Assembly: GCA_015488555.1 (NCBI GenBank)
Contig: WFNO01000077.1
Span: 1-39,594, forward strand
DNA: 39,594 nt
Source: Gammaproteobacteria bacterium
GTDB taxonomy: Bacteria > Pseudomonadota > Gammaproteobacteria > SZUA-140
Reading direction: 5' to 3'
Shown: positions 15,565 through 24,846 of the stretch, one piece after another
Layout: every line of letters begins with the position of its first letter
Position numbering within the stretch: position 1 is the first letter of the stretch
Translations under genes and position numbers: made by a program
The notes under the pieces: model-generated
Database searches by the model: none
Seen by the model: the letters and a program-made list of their open reading frames with translations, nothing else
What the model was told of the DNA's origin: nothing

Positions 15565-16502
15565 GACGGCCGGGGGAGTGCGCTCAGCAGGTGTTCGATG
15601 GCGGAACGGGCGCGCCGCACGCAGGCCCGCCCTTCGTCGATGGCCTCGCCGGCCCGGTGGAATTCCAGCAGGCCGATGTGGGAGAGGCGGGGGGTGAGCA
15701 GGGCATCGGGTGGGTCGCCCGCCATGCGGCTGCGCGTGATCCGGTCCTGGGTGATGTTGATGGCACCGGCGATGGCCTCGAACAGGGAAGGCGGCGAATG
15801 CGTGTTTTTGTCGGTGCTGAACAAGGCCGGGGAATATTCCCGCAGGGTGGTGATGAAGACCTCCAGCATGTTCTTCTGGTTGTCGCGCGATTTGTTGCGG
15901 GGGGCGGGGGGGCGAAAGTGTTTGCCGACGATGTCTCCGTTCAGGTTGACGGCGATCACCACCTCGGCGCCCAGCGCATGGCACAGGGATACGGGTACCG
16001 GGTTCACCAGGCCGCCGTCCACCAGCCAGCGGCCTTGATAGGGTACCGGGGGAAACAGGCCGGGCAGGGCGATGGAGGCGATGACCGCATGGAGTACCGG
16101 ACCTTGGGTGAACCAGATCTCGCGGCCGGTTTCCAGTTCCGTGGAGACGGTGGCGAAGGGCTTGGACAGGGATTCGATGGGGACCTCTTCCGTGCACACG
16201 TACTGGTGCAGGAAATTGCGAAAGCGGTCCGCGGCCACGAAGCCGTTGAAGGAGAAGTTGAGTTCGAAGAAACGCACCAGCTCGCGGCGGGTGAGGGCCC
16301 GCACCCAGTCTTCCAGGCGTTCCAGGTTGCCCGCGGCATAGGAGGCCCCCACCAGCGCGCCGATGGAACAGCCGCAGACGATGTGTGGCTCCAGGCCGAT
16401 CTCGGCCAGTTCGCGGATGATGCCGATGTGCGCCCAGCCCCGGGAAGAACCGCTGCCCAGGGCCAGCCCGATGCGCGGCGTGTTGTCCGGAGGGGCGTAC
16501 AT
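15561..16502 (-). CDS. patatin-like phospholipase (RssA/YchK type)
   Basis: A 313-residue patatin-fold serine hydrolase. The oxyanion-hole motif GSGSSRGWAHIG (16-27), the nucleophile motif GCSIG (44-48, Ser46) and the catalytic DGG (162-164, Asp162) are all present, so it should be active on acyl esters. The size and start resemble bacterial RssA-like enzymes with no signal peptide, so it is probably cytoplasmic or membrane-associated. The downstream lipoprotein gene overlaps by 4 nt. Substrate not known. Confidence 0.88.
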   Translation of the reverse strand: MYAPPDNTPRIGLALGSGSSRGWAHIGIIRELAEIGLEPHIVCGCSIGALVGASYAAGNLERLEDWVRALTRRELVRFFELNFSFNGFVAADRFRNFLHQYVCTEEVPIESLSKPFATVSTELETGREIWFTQGPVLHAVIASIALPGLFPPVPYQGRWLVDGGLVNPVPVSLCHALGAEVVIAVNLNGDIVGKHFRPPAPRNKSRDNQKNMLEVFITTLREYSPALFSTDKNTHSPPSLFEAIAGAINITQDRITRSRMAGDPPDALLTPRLSHIGLLEFHRAGEAIDEGRACVRRARSAIEHLLSALPRPS

Positions 16503-16583
16503 GCCGGCATTTTAGCCCATGCCGGCGGGCGACTGTATGGGCAATGGCGATGGCCTGTGATGTGAAGCGGGCCGGTGGCGTGC

Positions 16584-16967
16584 TCAGAGGCCGGAAGCGC
16601 GCCGCGGGGCCGCTGCTGGCGGTGGGTCCTCGGCGTACTGCCAGGGACGGTGGCGCCGTTCCTCGTCCACCACATGGGGGGTGCGGCGGCGGTCCTCTTG
16701 GATGCGCAGCTGGTTGCTGTGGGCGAAGGCCATCACGAAGTGATAGAACTCGGGATGGGTCTCGTGCAGGCGCCGGGAGACCACTAGACACTTGCGGCCG
16801 TCGATAATGCAGGGGTGAACCAACTCGGAGTAGCGCAGGCGCTGATCAGGCCCGAAACTGGCCAGGGAAGCGGAGATCCGTTCCACCCAGTCCGAGGGTC
16901 GGAATTTCGGCCCACCTTCGCGGTGACCGTCGATGATGAGGCGTTCGTCGTCAATATATCGGGTCAT
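16584..16967 (-). CDS. DUF3579 family protein
   Basis: A 127-residue protein matching the DUF3579 pattern: LIIDGHREGGPKFRPSDWVER, RLRYSELVHPCIIDGRKCLVV and FYHFVMAFAHSNQL. The family is proteobacterial and uncharacterised. ATG 16967 (MTRYIDDERL) is chosen by family pattern; the frame is open 16 codons further with a GTG, and neither start has a strong ribosome binding site. The C-terminal ~30 residues are charged and proline/alanine-rich, probably disordered. It lies 81 bp before the patatin gene. Confidence 0.82.
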   Translation of the reverse strand: MTRYIDDERLIIDGHREGGPKFRPSDWVERISASLASFGPDQRLRYSELVHPCIIDGRKCLVVSRRLHETHPEFYHFVMAFAHSNQLRIQEDRRRTPHVVDEERRHRPWQYAEDPPPAAAPRRASGL

Positions 16968-17150
16968 GGCTTGCGCGTCACTGCCCTGTGGGGGTCTCCC
17001 GAGGAGGTCTCCCACTTCTAGATCCGGGTTTGGATCTGGCTATGGATACGGGATCCTGGCCTGGAAGCAGCCCGGGAATCGTAGAGATTATCGGTCGCCT
17101 GATGGAAAAGTTGACGCGTTCTCCTCTCGTGCCGAATCTCGTTCTGGATT

Positions 17151-18428
17151 TCATGTGGGGGGGGCGGCCTGCCGCAGGGCCCGGGCGATGGCCTGCAGGC
17201 GTCGCTGGCGCAGGGCCTCGCCCAGCGCGGCGCCCGCCAGCCCCTGCGCGCGCAAGGGGGCGGTTTCCACGCTGCGAGCCGCCGTCAGGGCTAGGCGCAG
17301 TCGCTGTGCCTGGGGATAGGGGCGGTCCTCCAGGCCCGCGCGCCCGCGCGCGTCGGCTTCACAGGCCAGGAGAAAGGGGTCCAGGTGCTTAGGATTGCGC
17401 AGGGCGTCCAGGCCCTCCAGGGTCTTCAACAGGGTGGCGGGCCGCAATGTCTCGGCACGGTGCACCAGGACGTGATAGCGGGCCACCTGTCGGGCCAGGT
17501 CGCGATAGGCATTGGGAATGCGCAGGCGCCGGCACAGGGCATCGACCAGTACCGCGCCGCGTTTCTCATGACCGTAGTGATGGGGCCACTGGTCCCGCGG
17601 CGTCAGGCCCTTGCCCAGGTCGTGTACCAGGACAGCGAAGCGTACCCGACGGTCTTCGCTCAAGCGGCAGGCCTGATCCAGCGCCAGCAGGGTATGGCGG
17701 CCGGTGTCGATCTCTGGGTGATGGCGGGACGGTTGGGGTACGCCGAAGAGGCGGTCGATCTCCGAGAACAGGCGGGCCAGGGCGCCGCAGCGGCGCAGGA
17801 CCTCGATGTAAGTGCGGGGTGAGGCCTCACCCAGGGCCCGCTCGGTCTCTTTCCAGACCCGCTCCGGTACCAGGGCGTCCACTTCACCTGCTTCCACCAT
17901 GCGTTGCATGAGGGCTAGGGTCTCTTGCGCCACCCGGAAGCCGAGAGGAGCGAAGCGGGCCGCGAAACGGGCCACCCGCAGGATGCGCAAGGGATCTTCG
18001 GCGAAGGCCGGCGAGACGTGCCGTAGCAGGCGGGCCTCGAGGTCCCGGCGGCCGCCGTAGGGATCGACGAGTTCTCCTGCCGGGGTCTCGGCCATGGCGT
18101 TGATGGTGAGGTCGCGGCGGCGCAGGTCCTCTTCCAGGGTGACGTCCGGTCCGGCATGGACGGCGAAACCGCGATAACCCGGGCCCGTCTTGCGTTCCGT
18201 GCGTGCCAGGGCGTATTCCTCGTGGGTGCGGGGATGGAGAAAGACGGGGAAGTCCCGCCCCACTTCCCGGAACCCGCGGGCGCGCAGCTCCTCCGGGGTG
18301 GCGCCCACCACCACCCAGTCCCGGTCGCTCACCGGCAGTCCCAGGAGCCGGTCGCGCACGGCGCCGCCCACCCGGTAGACCTGCAGGCCGGCAGCGGGAT
18401 CCCGTTCGTTTCCTTCACCCGCCGCCAT
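17151..18428 (-). CDS. cca: multifunctional CCA tRNA nucleotidyltransferase
   Basis: Adds or repairs the CCA end of tRNAs. The 425-residue class II enzyme has the nucleotidyltransferase head with [10 protein letters not shown] (21-30) and metal-binding Asp35/Asp37 (SDRDW), the [10 protein letters not shown] motif (104-113) and [18 protein letters not shown]-terminal HD domain (His269-Asp270 in VHDLGKG), as in E. coli Cca, adds phosphatase/phosphodiesterase activity. The start carries about 16 extra residues before the usual YRVGGAVRD. It starts 18 bp after the NDUFA9-like gene. The 183-bp gap to the DUF3579 gene holds nothing I recognise. Confidence 0.95.
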   Translation of the reverse strand: MAAGEGNERDPAAGLQVYRVGGAVRDRLLGLPVSDRDWVVVGATPEELRARGFREVGRDFPVFLHPRTHEEYALARTERKTGPGYRGFAVHAGPDVTLEEDLRRRDLTINAMAETPAGELVDPYGGRRDLEARLLRHVSPAFAEDPLRILRVARFAARFAPLGFRVAQETLALMQRMVEAGEVDALVPERVWKETERALGEASPRTYIEVLRRCGALARLFSEIDRLFGVPQPSRHHPEIDTGRHTLLALDQACRLSEDRRVRFAVLVHDLGKGLTPRDQWPHHYGHEKRGAVLVDALCRRLRIPNAYRDLARQVARYHVLVHRAETLRPATLLKTLEGLDALRNPKHLDPFLLACEADARGRAGLEDRPYPQAQRLRLALTAARSVETAPLRAQGLAGAALGEALRQRRLQAIARALRQAAPPT

Positions 18429-18446
18429 GTCCGGATGGGATGGCCC

Positions 18447-19424
18447 TCAATACTCGTGTCGAGCCAGGGCCCGGAACTGGTCGTAACGGGCACGCAGGGT
18501 CTGATTGGCCAGATAGACCGGCACGATGGCTTCGATGGGCTGGGGATCGATGCCGAAGATCTCCGGGAAGCCCTGGCGGCAGACGCCGTCCACCTGCAGC
18601 GAACGGTAATTGTCGTAGGTGAACAGCTTGCCGGGCAGGTGTTGCAGGATGCGCGCCTGGAGCCGGGACAGGCCGTCGCCCAGGGGGATGACGAGGCGCT
18701 TGACGCCGATGGTCTGGGCGGTGAATTCCACCAGTTGCTGCAGGGTGTAGGCATGAGGCCCGCAGAGATCGTAGCGCTGGCCAATGGTGCGGCGGTCTTC
18801 CAGGGCGTGGATCATGGCTCCCACCACGTCGTCCACGTACACTGGCGCCAGGCGGCTGCGGGGGCAGGCCAGGGGTAGCACGAAGGGACTCAGGCGCAGC
18901 AGGGCCGCGAAGCGGTTGAAGAAGTGATCGCCCAGACCGAAGATGATGGAGGGGCGGAAACTGGTCACCTCCAGATCCTGCACGCCATGCACCAGCGCCT
19001 CCCCCTCGCCCTTGCTGGTGAGATAGCGGCTCAGGTCGCCGCGAGGATCCGCGTTCAAGGCGCTCATGTGCAGCAGGCGCTGGACGCCGGCGTCCTGGCA
19101 GGCCTGGACCAGCTTGCGGGGCAACTCCACGTGTACCCGCTGGAAATCACCGGGGCGCTCCTCGTTGAGAATGGCCACCAGATTGACGGCCGCATCGCAG
19201 CCCCGCACCAGGCGCGACAAGGTCTGCGGATCGTGCACGTCCGCTTCCAGCAGCTCCACGTGCGGCAAGACCCCCAGTTCGCGATGCCGCTGGGGACGGC
19301 GGCTGGGAATGCGCACCCGGTAGCCGTGTTCGGTCAGGTGGTTGACTAAGTGGTGGCCCACGAAGCCGGTGCCCCCGAGCACGCACACCAGCGGCCTTTG
19401 CGCCCTAGTGAACTCCACATCCAT
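18447..19424 (-). CDS. NDUFA9-like atypical short-chain dehydrogenase
   Basis: A 325-residue Rossmann-fold protein of the extended/atypical SDR group often annotated as complex I NDUFA9 subunit family. The NAD(P)-binding motif GGTGFVGHH is at 17-25. Later segments include NLVAILNEERPGDF, HMSALNADP (where SDR enzymes have the catalytic Ser), a YLTSKGEGE segment with a YxxxK-like Tyr and Lys, and SFRPSIIFG. ATG 19424 is 8 nt behind GGAGGAG. It lies upstream of cca in the same direction. Substrate unknown; bacterial relatives may bind quinone- or lipid-like compounds. Confidence 0.82.
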   Translation of the reverse strand: MDVEFTRAQRPLVCVLGGTGFVGHHLVNHLTEHGYRVRIPSRRPQRHRELGVLPHVELLEADVHDPQTLSRLVRGCDAAVNLVAILNEERPGDFQRVHVELPRKLVQACQDAGVQRLLHMSALNADPRGDLSRYLTSKGEGEALVHGVQDLEVTSFRPSIIFGLGDHFFNRFAALLRLSPFVLPLACPRSRLAPVYVDDVVGAMIHALEDRRTIGQRYDLCGPHAYTLQQLVEFTAQTIGVKRLVIPLGDGLSRLQARILQHLPGKLFTYDNYRSLQVDGVCRQGFPEIFGIDPQPIEAIVPVYLANQTLRARYDQFRALARHEY

Positions 19425-19632
19425 CGATCGTTCTCCTCCCATTACATCACGCTATTTCTCGCAGTGCCGCCCGCCGGGTTTCTCGTGCGCGGCGCCGATT
19501 TGCGCGGACCGGTGGTGCGCGGACTTTCCCCGGCGGGGCGTTTCGTGTTTTCCTGTTACAGGATCCCGGGCCGGCCCCGGGCGAGCTTGGTAAGTATAGC
19601 GTCTGGGCCGGCTCGATGCTGGAGGAGCGATC

Positions 19633-21003
19633 ATGACTTTCCAATCCATCAATCCCGCCACCGGCGAGTGCCTGGCCACGGTGGCGGCCTTCGATGCCGG
19701 GCAGCTGGAAGAGGCACTGGCGAGCGCCGCGCAGGCCGCGCCCGCTTGGGCCGCGCTGCCGGTGTTGGAACGCTGCGCGCACCTGCGCCGCCTGGCCCAT
19801 ACCCTGCGGGACCGGCGCGAGGAGTGGGCCCGGCTCATCACCCTGGAGATGGGCAAGCTCATCGGCGAGGCACGCGCCGAGATCGACAAGTGCGCCCTGG
19901 CCTGCGAGTACTACGCCGAACAGGCGCCGCGCTTCCTGGCGGCGGAAGAGATCCCTTCCGATGCGACCCGCAGCTACGTGGCCTGTGAGCCGCTGGGCAC
20001 GGTGCTGGCGGTGATGCCGTGGAATTTCCCCTTCTGGCAGGTGTTTCGTTTCGCCGCGCCGGCCCTGGCGGCGGGCAACACCGTGCTCCTCAAGCACGCC
20101 GCCAACGTGCCTCGATGCGCTCAGGCCATCGAGACGGCGATGCACGCCGCGGGACTGCCGGCGGGGGTGTTCCGCACCCTGTTGATCGAGTCCGAGCGGG
20201 TGGCCGACGTGATCGCCGATGCGCGAGTGCACGCGGTGACCCTCACCGGCAGCGAGGCCGCGGGCCGGGCCGTGGCCGCCACTGCCGGCGCCCATCTGAA
20301 GAAGACCGTGCTGGAACTGGGCGGCTCGGATCCCTTCATCGTCCTCGAGGATGCCGATCTGGAGGCGGCGGTGGCCGTGGGGCTCACCTCCCGCTTTCTC
20401 AACGCCGGACAGAGCTGCATCGCTGCCAAGCGTTTCATCCTGGTAGCGGACGTGGCCGACGCCTTCCTCGAACGCTTCCGCACGGCGGTGGCCGGACTGC
20501 GCTGCGGGGATCCCCTGGACGAACACACCACCCTGGCTCCGCTGGCCCGGCCCGATCTGCGCGCCGAGCTGCACCGCCAGGTGCAGGACAGCCTGGCACG
20601 GGGGGCGGTGGCGGTGACCGGGTGCGCCCCCCACACGGGGCGCGGTGCCTTCTACCTGCCTTCCATCCTGGACCGGGTGGCGCCGGGCATGCCCGCCTGG
20701 GAAGAGGAGCTGTTCGGGCCGGTGGCGGCCGTCATCCGGGTGGCGGACGAAGATGAGGCGGTGGCGGTGGCCAACGCCTCGCGTTTCGGTCTGGGCGGCA
20801 GTGTGTGGACCCGGGACGTGGCGCGCGGCGAGGCCCTGGCGCGGCGCATCCAGAGCGGTTCGGTGTTCGTCAACGGTCTGGTGAAGAGCGATCCCCGCCT
20901 CCCCTTCGGCGGCATCAAGGCCTCGGGTTACGGGCGCGAATTGTCCCATCACGGCCTGCACGAATTCGTCAATTTCAAGACCGTGTGGATCGGCGGGGGC
21001 TGA
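19633..21003 (+). CDS. succinate-semialdehyde dehydrogenase (Sad/YneI type)
   Basis: Oxidises succinate semialdehyde, and perhaps other aldehydes, to the acid using NAD(P)+. The 456-residue protein closely follows the pattern of E. coli Sad (YneI): ISINPATGE-like start, PLGTVLAVMPWNFPFWQV (120-137), LKHAANV, the general base Glu228 in ELGGSDPF and the nucleophile Cys262 in NAGQSCIAAKRF. The C-terminus GRELSHHGLHEFVNFKTVW is also typical. The ATG is preceded by GGAGGAG. The ~208 bp upstream contain a GC-rich palindrome (CCCGGGCCGG region near 19566) but no clear promoter. Confidence 0.92.
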   Translation: MTFQSINPATGECLATVAAFDAGQLEEALASAAQAAPAWAALPVLERCAHLRRLAHTLRDRREEWARLITLEMGKLIGEARAEIDKCALACEYYAEQAPRFLAAEEIPSDATRSYVACEPLGTVLAVMPWNFPFWQVFRFAAPALAAGNTVLLKHAANVPRCAQAIETAMHAAGLPAGVFRTLLIESERVADVIADARVHAVTLTGSEAAGRAVAATAGAHLKKTVLELGGSDPFIVLEDADLEAAVAVGLTSRFLNAGQSCIAAKRFILVADVADAFLERFRTAVAGLRCGDPLDEHTTLAPLARPDLRAELHRQVQDSLARGAVAVTGCAPHTGRGAFYLPSILDRVAPGMPAWEEELFGPVAAVIRVADEDEAVAVANASRFGLGGSVWTRDVARGEALARRIQSGSVFVNGLVKSDPRLPFGGIKASGYGRELSHHGLHEFVNFKTVWIGGG

Positions 21004-21026
21004 ACGCCCGTGGGACCGGGTCGCGC

Positions 21027-21719
21027 GTGAACTGTCCCCTGTGCCTGGCGGGCGGAACCCGTTTCTTCTGTGCGGACCGCAGGCGCCCCTATCACCGGTG
21101 CATCCGTTGCGATCTGGTGTTCGTACCGCCCACCCACCATCTGGACCCCGCTGCCGAGAAGCGCCGCTACGACCTGCATCGCAACGATCCCGGGGACGCC
21201 GGCTACCGCGCCTTCCTGGAACGCCTGGCCCGGCCGCTGCTGGCGCGGCTGCCGCCGGGGGCCCGGGGGCTGGACTACGGCTCGGGACCCCAGCCCGTGC
21301 TGTCGCAGATGCTGGCCGCGGCCGGTCACCACATGCGCCAGTACGATCCCTACTATGCCCCGCACCCCCGGGTCCTGGAAGAACGATACGATTTTCTCGT
21401 CTGCTGCGAGACCATGGAACATTTCGCCGCCCCAGCCCGGGAGTGGCGCCGTTTTCTGGAACTGGTGCGCCCGGGAGGGTGGCTGGGCGTCATGACCCGC
21501 CTGCGCGACAGCGCCGTGCCCGCCGCGCGCGCGGGGTCGGGGCCGTCCGGCGCAACGGATTCGGAGGGCGCTGCGGCGAGGGCCTTCCTGGACTGGTATT
21601 ACAAGAACGATCCCACCCACGTGGCCTTCTACAGCCGCGCCACCTTCCGCTATCTGGCGCGCCGTGACGGGCTGGCGCACGAGTTCCACGGCGATTCCGT
21701 GATCCTGCTGCGGTGCTGA
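21027..21719 (+). CDS. zinc-ribbon class I SAM-dependent methyltransferase
   Basis: A 230-residue protein. The N-terminus carries two CxxC pairs, Cys3/Cys6 (NCPLC) and Cys25/Cys28 (CIRC), a probable zinc ribbon. A Rossmann-like methyltransferase domain follows with the SAM loop GLDYGSGPQP, an acidic YDPYY strand end, FLVCCETMEHF and PGGWLGVMT. It resembles the methyltransferase group related to sugar and small-molecule enzymes. The start is a GTG 23 nt after the dehydrogenase stop; its ribosome binding site is weak, and no better in-frame start exists. Substrate not known. Confidence 0.8.
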   Translation: MNCPLCLAGGTRFFCADRRRPYHRCIRCDLVFVPPTHHLDPAAEKRRYDLHRNDPGDAGYRAFLERLARPLLARLPPGARGLDYGSGPQPVLSQMLAAAGHHMRQYDPYYAPHPRVLEERYDFLVCCETMEHFAAPAREWRRFLELVRPGGWLGVMTRLRDSAVPAARAGSGPSGATDSEGAAARAFLDWYYKNDPTHVAFYSRATFRYLARRDGLAHEFHGDSVILLRC

Positions 21720-21755
21720 AGCGCAGCCGGCGCGTGTGGCGAAAGAGGCGCCGTT

Positions 21756-24700
21756 TCAGGGCAGGGGCGTTGGAGACGGCGCGGCCTGCCTGCGGCGCAG
21801 GGCTTGCTCCAGGTCGTCCATGGTGAAACGCGGCCCGCTGAAGCGGGGCAGTGTCACGGTGAGGGCGTCGGCGTACTCGGCGCCGAGACGGCCGTCGGAT
21901 TCCCGGATCACCAGGTCGTAGTGGCCCGGCGGCAGGCCGGCGGGCAGGGAGAGCCGGGTGCCGGCGGCGGCCGGTGCCGGTAACTGTTGCAGGGCGATGA
22001 GCTGGGCGCTGCCACCGAGATAGAGGATTTCACCATGGGGGGTCAGGGTGCGGATGTCGCCCAGCGTGCGGTATTCGGTGAGGGGGCGCCAATGCGTTTC
22101 GTGGCGTGCATAGACATAGATGCGGTTTCCTGCCGTCAAGGCAAAGAGCCGTTCGCCGTCCACTTGCAGGTCCAGGATCGGGCCGGGTACGGCGAGGCGC
22201 TCGGTTGCGATGAGGCGGTCGCCGGCGCGGCGCAGCACTTCGATGGTGCGGCCGCCGGCGACGTAGAGCGCGGCGTCCCGGGCCCGCAGCAGCCGGGGAT
22301 CGGGTAGGTCCGGCTGGTACACGATGTCCGGACGCGTCGCCCGGGCGCGGTAGCCCCGGATGCGGCCGTCGTCGCCGAGTACCCACAGCCGCTCTTCTGC
22401 GGCCCACAGGTCCCGGACGGCGGCGGGCTGGGTGAAGCGTTCGATACTGCCGCTGGGGAGTTGCACGCGGCTCAAGTCCCGGCCACCCGCGGCATAGAGC
22501 GTAGTGCCCCGGCGGCGCAGGACTTGTACCGCATGGCCCAGCTCCAGGTGTCCGGCCAGGCGGGATTCGAAGGGGTTGCGGATGTCCACCACGGCCAGGC
22601 CCGTGGCTTGGGGCAGGTAGGCATGGTCTTCGCCCAGTACCACGGCCCGCACCGCGGGCAGGTCCACGCCGGTGATCCAGGTGGGGTTGAGGGGGTTGTC
22701 GATGTCGAAGACCTGCAGGCCGTCGTCGCCCTTGGCCGCGTAGGCATAGCGGCCGCGGGTGGCCACCTGGAACACGGGCGCGCCGCGCAGGTAACGGCCG
22801 GCCAGGCGCGGCCGTGCCGGGCGGCTCACGTCTAGGACCACCAGGCCGCCCCACCAGTCGGCCACCACGGCATGGCGGCCCATGAGGGCCACGCCCCAGG
22901 CGGCGCCTCGCGTGTCGAAACTGCCCACGATGCGGGCGCGGTAGGGGCTGCTGATGTCCACGATGTGCACCCCGGCGAGCCAGTCGGCGAGCAGCAGATG
23001 GCGCCCGGACTTGTACAGGCCGCGGGCGTTGCCGGGCGTGCGCAGGTGGGCCACGGCACGCGGCTGTTCGGGGTCGGAGACGTCCAGCACGTAGAGGCCG
23101 TCGTCGAAGAAGGCCACGTAGGCGATGTTGCCGTCGATGATCACGTCTTCGGCCGCGGTGCCGGGTGTGAAACGCCCCAGCAGGCGGGGGGCCTGCGGGT
23201 CGAGGACGTCGTAGATGAGCAGGCCGGCTTCGTCGTCGGCCACGTAGGCGATGTCGCGCTGGACCTGGATGGACCAGGCCTTGCCCGGCGTGTCGATGCT
23301 GGTCACCAGTTCCGGGGCCGCGGGATCGAACAGATCGATGATCTGGAATCCGCCGCGGTGGCTGGCCAGATACAGGTAGTCACCGGCGATCACCGGCGTG
23401 TAGGCCAGTCCCGGCGTCTCCAGGCGGCCCACCAGCCGGGGGCGCCGGGGATCCTGAATGTCCACGACCTGCAGGCCGTGGTCGTCGTCGGCCACGTAGG
23501 CGTAGTCACCGTGCAGTACGATCCCCTTGGGGGAGCCCGGCGTGTGGAGGCTGGAGAGCAGCCGCGGGCGCCGGGGATCGCTGAGGTCGTAGAGATGGAT
23601 GCCGGAGAACCAGTCGGCCACGTAGGCGAGGTGCCCGCGCAAGGCCAGCCGGCGCTGGCCGCCGTAATTGACCCCCTGGCCGAAGTCCAGCCCTTCGTTG
23701 CTCAATTGGGGCGGGTGGCTGTCCAGGCGCAGGGTGGCCAGGGCATCGGGCAGCAGCAGCAACGGTCCCGCTGCGGTGACGGCCAGGTCCGCCAGGGGGG
23801 CGTCCAGGGGCAGGGCGGCGCTCAGGGAAGGCATGCCGGGGCTGCCGACGTCCAGGAGGAAGAGCTGGTTGCGTGCGTTCACCGCCAGGGCGCGGCCGCC
23901 TTCCAGGAAGTGGACGCGGCGTACCGTGCCCAGTTGCTGGTGGCTGCCCAGCCAGCGGGGATGCGCGGGATCGCTGGCGTCCAGCAGGGTGATGCCTCGG
24001 GGGCCGCAGGCCAGCAGCAACAGCTCGTCGCGGACGGCCACGTCCCAGACCGGGCCGGTGCTGGCGTACTGGGACAGGACGCGGGGATTGTGCGGCTCGG
24101 CCACGTCCACCACCAGCAGTCCTTGTTCGCCGGCCGCCAGGAACAGGCGGTCGCCCTGCAGGGCCAGGGCGCGGGCGGCGAAGGAGAGGCCCAGCCGCCC
24201 CCGGATGCGCATGCGCTTGGGCCGTTTCACGTCCACCAGCAGCACCTTGCGCTCGGAAAGCACGGCGGCCAGGCCGTCCGCCACCGCCAGGTCCACCACC
24301 GGCACGCGGGCGTTGAAACTGCCGATCACACGGGGTTTGTGGGGTTTCTCCAGGCGTACCAAGTCCAGGCGTTTGCCCGCCACCAGATAGGCGCGATCCT
24401 GCCGGATCACCGCCCGGGTGTAGGGGCGGCCATTGTCCAGTTCGCCGATCAGGCGCCAGCCCTCGGCGGCGAGTTGCACCACCAGCAGCCCGCCACCGGT
24501 GCGGGCCACCAGGGCCAGCCGATCGGTGGCGGCCAGGGCCGCGGCGGCCGGTTCCGCCGGGCCTTCACTGGACTGCAAGCCGGACAGCGACAGGCGCCGG
24601 TCCAGATACAAGCCCCCGGGACGCAGATAGGCCTGTTGGCCCGGTTGCAGCGGGATGGTGATCCGTACGTCTTGGGTCTGTCCGGTGGTGACCGACGCGG

Positions 24701-24833
24701 GTTCCAGCACTGCGGGGTCGGCGTGGACCGCAGCCGCCAGCGCGCTCAACAGAAGACCGCACAGCAGGGATGCAACAGCGGTACGGCGTCCGGAAGGTCT
24801 CGGGGTCGTGAACCGGTATGGGTCTACTGCCAT
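21756..24833 (-). CDS. exported LVIVD-repeat beta-propeller protein
   Basis: A 1025-residue protein with a signal peptide (hydrophobic VASLLCGLLLSALAAAVHA, cut near residue 38). Most of it is tandem repeats of the LVIVD type: units such as AYVADDDHGLQVVDIQDP, AYVAFFDDGLYVLDVSDP and HAVVADWWGGLVVLDVSRP, each ~43 residues, with PRRPRLVG-like links. The layout suggests two or more propellers for protein or ligand binding, not catalysis. The N-terminal VTTGQTQDVRITIPLQPGQQ part and the C-terminal PAGLPPGHYDLVIRESDGRLGAEY part are separate from the propellers. It starts 13 bp after the hemL stop, so it is probably co-transcribed. Its ribosome binding site is weak. Confidence 0.88.
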   Translation of the reverse strand: MAVDPYRFTTPRPSGRRTAVASLLCGLLLSALAAAVHADPAVLEPASVTTGQTQDVRITIPLQPGQQAYLRPGGLYLDRRLSLSGLQSSEGPAEPAAAALAATDRLALVARTGGGLLVVQLAAEGWRLIGELDNGRPYTRAVIRQDRAYLVAGKRLDLVRLEKPHKPRVIGSFNARVPVVDLAVADGLAAVLSERKVLLVDVKRPKRMRIRGRLGLSFAARALALQGDRLFLAAGEQGLLVVDVAEPHNPRVLSQYASTGPVWDVAVRDELLLLACGPRGITLLDASDPAHPRWLGSHQQLGTVRRVHFLEGGRALAVNARNQLFLLDVGSPGMPSLSAALPLDAPLADLAVTAAGPLLLLPDALATLRLDSHPPQLSNEGLDFGQGVNYGGQRRLALRGHLAYVADWFSGIHLYDLSDPRRPRLLSSLHTPGSPKGIVLHGDYAYVADDDHGLQVVDIQDPRRPRLVGRLETPGLAYTPVIAGDYLYLASHRGGFQIIDLFDPAAPELVTSIDTPGKAWSIQVQRDIAYVADDEAGLLIYDVLDPQAPRLLGRFTPGTAAEDVIIDGNIAYVAFFDDGLYVLDVSDPEQPRAVAHLRTPGNARGLYKSGRHLLLADWLAGVHIVDISSPYRARIVGSFDTRGAAWGVALMGRHAVVADWWGGLVVLDVSRPARPRLAGRYLRGAPVFQVATRGRYAYAAKGDDGLQVFDIDNPLNPTWITGVDLPAVRAVVLGEDHAYLPQATGLAVVDIRNPFESRLAGHLELGHAVQVLRRRGTTLYAAGGRDLSRVQLPSGSIERFTQPAAVRDLWAAEERLWVLGDDGRIRGYRARATRPDIVYQPDLPDPRLLRARDAALYVAGGRTIEVLRRAGDRLIATERLAVPGPILDLQVDGERLFALTAGNRIYVYARHETHWRPLTEYRTLGDIRTLTPHGEILYLGGSAQLIALQQLPAPAAAGTRLSLPAGLPPGHYDLVIRESDGRLGAEYADALTVTLPRFSGPRFTMDDLEQALRRRQAAPSPTPLP

Positions 24834-24846
24834 GGCGCGCGGCGGG

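Noticed and set aside
15565-16791. N-terminal extension of the lipoprotein frame
   Set aside because: It would overlap the whole patatin gene; the lipoprotein signal begins at 15564.
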